From NCBI RefSeq assembly GCF_047511655.1, contig NC_133399.1, positions 4,901,333 through 4,965,332 of the forward strand: a DNA stretch of 64,000 bases, in the 5' to 3' direction. The DNA comes from Castor canadensis (taxonomy: Eukaryota; Chordata; Mammalia; Rodentia; Castoridae). Positions 61,201 to 64,000 of the stretch are shown here, one piece after another. Under the pieces are notes generated by a model. It made no database searches. It worked only from the letters and a program-made list of their open reading frames with translations, and was not told where the DNA came from. A program made the translations under genes and the position numbers. Position 1 is the first letter of the stretch. The number at the start of each line of letters is the position of its first letter.

Positions 61201-61394
61201 TGAAGATTGCAGGAAACTGAGGCCAGCAAACCTCTGCCTCTGGGAGTGAATTCCCACCACAGCTTCCCTGTTAACCTCAATTAATCTAGGCCGGGTTCCT
61301 TTTTTCATGCTCTCAAGACATTTGCTACCTCCTTGAGAGGTCTGCTCCAGTCTGTATCCTCATTTAAGTAAGGAAGAAGCCTTTTCCATCCTCC
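61201..61394. repeat. Segment similar to 8,690-8,880
   Basis: 'cctctgcctctgggagtgaa', 'gttaacctcaatta' and 'catttgctacctccttgaga' match 8,720-8,840. Confidence 0.5.
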
Positions 61395-61487
61395 ATTTAT
61401 TTATTTTTTTATTTAAGACTGGGTTTTGAACTCAGAACTTGGCGTTTGCAAAGCAGGCACTCTGCTGCTTGAGCCATTCCTCCATTG
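61395..61487 (-). repeat. dID SINE
   Basis: 'gggttttgaactcagaactt' to 'ctgcttgagccattcctcca'. Confidence 0.85.
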
Positions 61488-61794
61488 TCCTCCATTTGTA
61501 TTACATGTTCTCATTGTGAACATCAGAACTTCAAGTGTCTACAGGTGACTGTAGAAGTCTGCACCATGAGCAGCATGTCTATACCTTGATCACCTCCTGT
61601 ATCAGTGTTTTCTTGCTCAGGCTTGCTGGTCTTCCCTGCTGCCTGATGGCCAGCACATATTGTAATGTCTTCTTTCTGGGTGCCTGGGAACCTCATGTTG
61701 TGACCCTTGCTGCATTCTTTATTGCCAGAATTATGTGAATTCTGGCACATATTGTCATGATATGAGGTGGACAAACATACAGAAATGAAATGTG
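61488..61794. other. No recognised feature
   Basis: About 300 bp of unassigned DNA. Confidence 0.45.
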
Positions 61795-61892
61795 GAGCTG
61801 GCGGGATGGCTCAAGCAGTAAGAGCGCCTGCCTGCTTAGCAAGCCTGGGGACCTGAGTTCAAAACCCAGTGCTGCCAAAAGAAAAAAAAAAG
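61795..61892 (+). repeat. dID SINE
   Basis: 'gagctggcgggatggctcaa' to 'ttcaaaacccagtgctgcca', A-rich tail. Confidence 0.92.
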
Positions 61893-62099
61893 TAGAAATG
61901 TGCTTTTTTTTCCCCAACTTTAATTTTCTGCTTTAATTTTCATGGTGCTGGGCAAGGACGCTACCACTGAGCCCTTGCAATACCTGCCTTTATGTGTCTG
62001 ATTTACTGTTCTGAGAATACTGTCTACCAGTTTCATTTTCCTGCAAGTAACAGTATTTCATGCTTCATTCTCTATTGTGTATATACCATATTTTCTTTC

Positions 62100-62525
62100 T
62101 TTTTTTTGGCAGTACTGGGGCTTGAACTCAGGACCTTGTGCTTAGCTAGGCAGGCACTTTACCACTTAAGCCACTCCACCAGCAGCCCTTTTTGTGTGAT
62201 CTTTTTTTTTTTTTTTTTTTTTTTTGAGACAGGGTCTCATGAACTGCTTGCCTGGATTGCCTTTGAACCACAATCCTCCTGATCTCTGCCTCCCCAGTAG
62301 CTAGGATTATCATCGTGAGCCACTGGCACCTGGCAAAATCTTTATTTATGTATTTATTTGTTGTGGTATAGGATTTGAACTCAGGACCTCACACTTGCTA
62401 GGCAGGTACTCTACCAGTTGAGCTACTCCATGAGCATGTTTTTTGTTGTTGTGCCTGGAATAGGACCCAGGGCCTTGCACATTCAAGGCTGCCATTCTAC
62501 TGCTGAGCTATATCCTCAGAGTCCA
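62100..62525 (-). repeat. B1-dID, dID and ID SINEs in a row
   Basis: B1-dID 62,100-62,335 (with a T21-like tract inside); dID 62,341-62,440; ID 62,441-62,525 ('gacccagggccttgcacatt'). All are antisense. Confidence 0.88.
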
Positions 62526-62769
62526 TTCATCTCTTGATAGTCACCTGTACTGATTTCATAAATTTGTTATTATGAATATTGATGCAATACGAACAGGAGT
62601 ACAGTTGTGTCTTTTATATGCCAATTTCATTTGCTTTGGTATGGATCCAGGACTGGTACAGATGGATCATATGATAGTTCTATTTGTTGATTTTTTTTTC
62701 CCCCCGGCCCCCTGTTTTCCTTTCCCATGATCTGTTTGTTAAGCTCTTTGTTAACAGTATCTTGAAATG
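62526..62769. other. No recognised feature
   Basis: AT-rich DNA with a short C-run near 62,700. Confidence 0.45.
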
Positions 62770-63215
62770 TGGAATGTGTTAGCCAGTTTTCCATTGCTGT
62801 GACAAAATGACTGAGGAAAACAATTTGAAGGTGTAAAAAGTTGTTTTGATGCATGGTCTCAAATTTTTTAGTTACCGTCTGCTGGGTGCATTACTTGGGT
62901 TCTGTGGACAAGGTAGAACATTATGGTCTTAGGAGTCAGTGTTAGAAGAGGTTTCTTATCTCATGGAACCTAGTAAATAGAGGTACTGAGGGGGTAGGGA
63001 AAAGATAAACCCTTAAGGTCATGCCCCTGTGACCTACTTCCAACACTTTCCACCCCCCTCCAGTACCCCATTCACTTATGAACCAGTCAATGGCATCAGA
63101 ACCCTCAAGATCCAGTCACTTACCTCAGAGCCCCATGTCTGGACATTGCTGCATTGGGACAAAGCCTTTAACATGTGAGTCTTTTGGGAACCATTCCAGA
63201 ACCAAACTAAAACAG
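62770..63215 (-). mobile_element. Old MaLR-like LTR or related interspersed repeat
   Basis: The plus strand goes from 'gtgttagccagttttccatt' through 'gtgacctacttcc' and 'atgaaccagtcaatg' to 'gggaaccattccagaaccaa'. This is the order I know from antisense MaLR-like repeats ('ttagtc.gtt..cattgctgtgac' to 'gggacattcca.atccaaaccataaca'). Assignment by memory only. Confidence 0.45.
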
Positions 63216-64000
63216 GCAGTTCCCAATTTTTTAATGTATGTTGGTATTCTCTCACTCTTTTCTTCCAAAGTTTTTAAAGTGGTTAGACGTTTATTATATA
63301 TACTAGATTAGGTAATGTTGTTTTTGTTGAGTAGATATATATCATAAGATTTTAGTGATCAAATTTTATAGATATGTGTGAGAGTTGACATCTTGGTGAC
63401 ATTGAGCTATTTCTAAGAACATGTGTCATCCTACCCCTTTTGTTTCCCTTTTACTTTCTCCAATAAGAGCTGTAATGTCTTCCCATTAGCATAGCAAAGT
63501 ATCCTCTATGAATCATTTTAACAAGTAATATGTATTTGTCTGTGAGAAGCCAGGCACAAGTTTCCATGCATTATCAATTACTGCAGTCACAGAAGATACC
63601 CACAATTTCCTAATAACAGGAAGTGATAAGTATTATCTGTCAGGCCAGCTCAATAATTACTCCTCCTGCAAACTGTATTTGGGGAGCTCATCAGGTGGGC
63701 TCCCTGTATTGAGCATGTTAGAAACTTGCAAGCAATCAGAGGGACAACAGGAGTTAAATAAAGTATTGTTGGCATGAATTGTTCGGAGCACTGAAACCCC
63801 CCACCCTTACAGTTGGTCTAGTGAGGCCCATCTCAATAGCAGTTTTCACATCCCAGTTAAGGTTGAACTTTAGTCTCAAACTTTTAAAATATTCAGTCTC
63901 TGGACAAATTCCTTCTCATATTGTCTCTCGAGCACACTTAGTGACAGGACTTTGTTATTAGAGATGCTCCAGGACCTGTGTATGAAGAGAAACTTGGGAA
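63216..64000. other. No recognised feature
   Basis: Unique-looking DNA to the right edge; no KRAB or finger exon is seen. Confidence 0.5.

Overview
The window is repeat-dense mammalian DNA, most probably from a rodent and best matching beaver (Castoridae). The main evidence is its two SINE types: an ID-like tRNA-derived monomer (dID, with the wording 'ggctggtggagtggctcaag...') and its dimer with a 7SL-derived B1 head (B1-dID). Dozens of copies lie on both strands. The young L1s have a G-rich 3' UTR ending in 'cacatatgaataaa'. The species guess is from memory of these repeats and is only moderately sure. No bacterial features, CRISPR arrays or intact multi-exon genes are present.

Layout: 1-7,660 holds two old class I endogenous retrovirus remnants facing each other: a minus-strand element running off the left edge with its 5' LTR at about 5,698-6,368, and a plus-strand env remnant plus 3' LTR at 6,390-7,660. 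From 8 to 54 kb the unique DNA behaves like a decayed KRAB zinc-finger (KZFP) gene cluster. Three exon-1 modules (splice donors just after 13,730, 24,236 and 53,923) resemble each other, and only the last keeps a CpG-rich promoter. One recognisable KZFP body lies at 36,491-40,190: KRAB-A, KRAB-B and an array of C2H2 fingers. It looks like a pseudogene, because a dID SINE sits inside the KRAB-A exon, the KRAB-A/KRAB-B reading frame is off by two bases, and the finger array is cut by a stop at 38,799. A second KZFP tail without fingers is seen at 17,480-18,120.

Young L1 insertions with visible target-site duplications lie at 19,619-20,708, 25,324-29,811 (both ends present, middle missing), 32,264-34,469 and 48,891-49,159. 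Older L1 debris fills 23.8, 30.2-32.0, 34.7, 37.0-37.5, 45.4-46.1 and 55-61 kb. Lone LTRs lie at 9,919-10,382, 22,398-23,279 and 46,766-47,132.

Structures not explained by ordinary insertions are a perfect 76-bp inverted repeat (29,937/30,559), a ~320-bp near-identical inverted duplication (45,078/46,273) and a longer, more diverged inverted duplication (45,833/50,695). From 54 to 64 kb I see the first intron and downstream flank of the last KZFP promoter, filled with antisense old L1 and SINEs. If that gene is real, its KRAB and finger exons lie beyond the right edge. I found no convincing new biological system; the most useful observations are the KZFP exon break-up and the inverted duplications.
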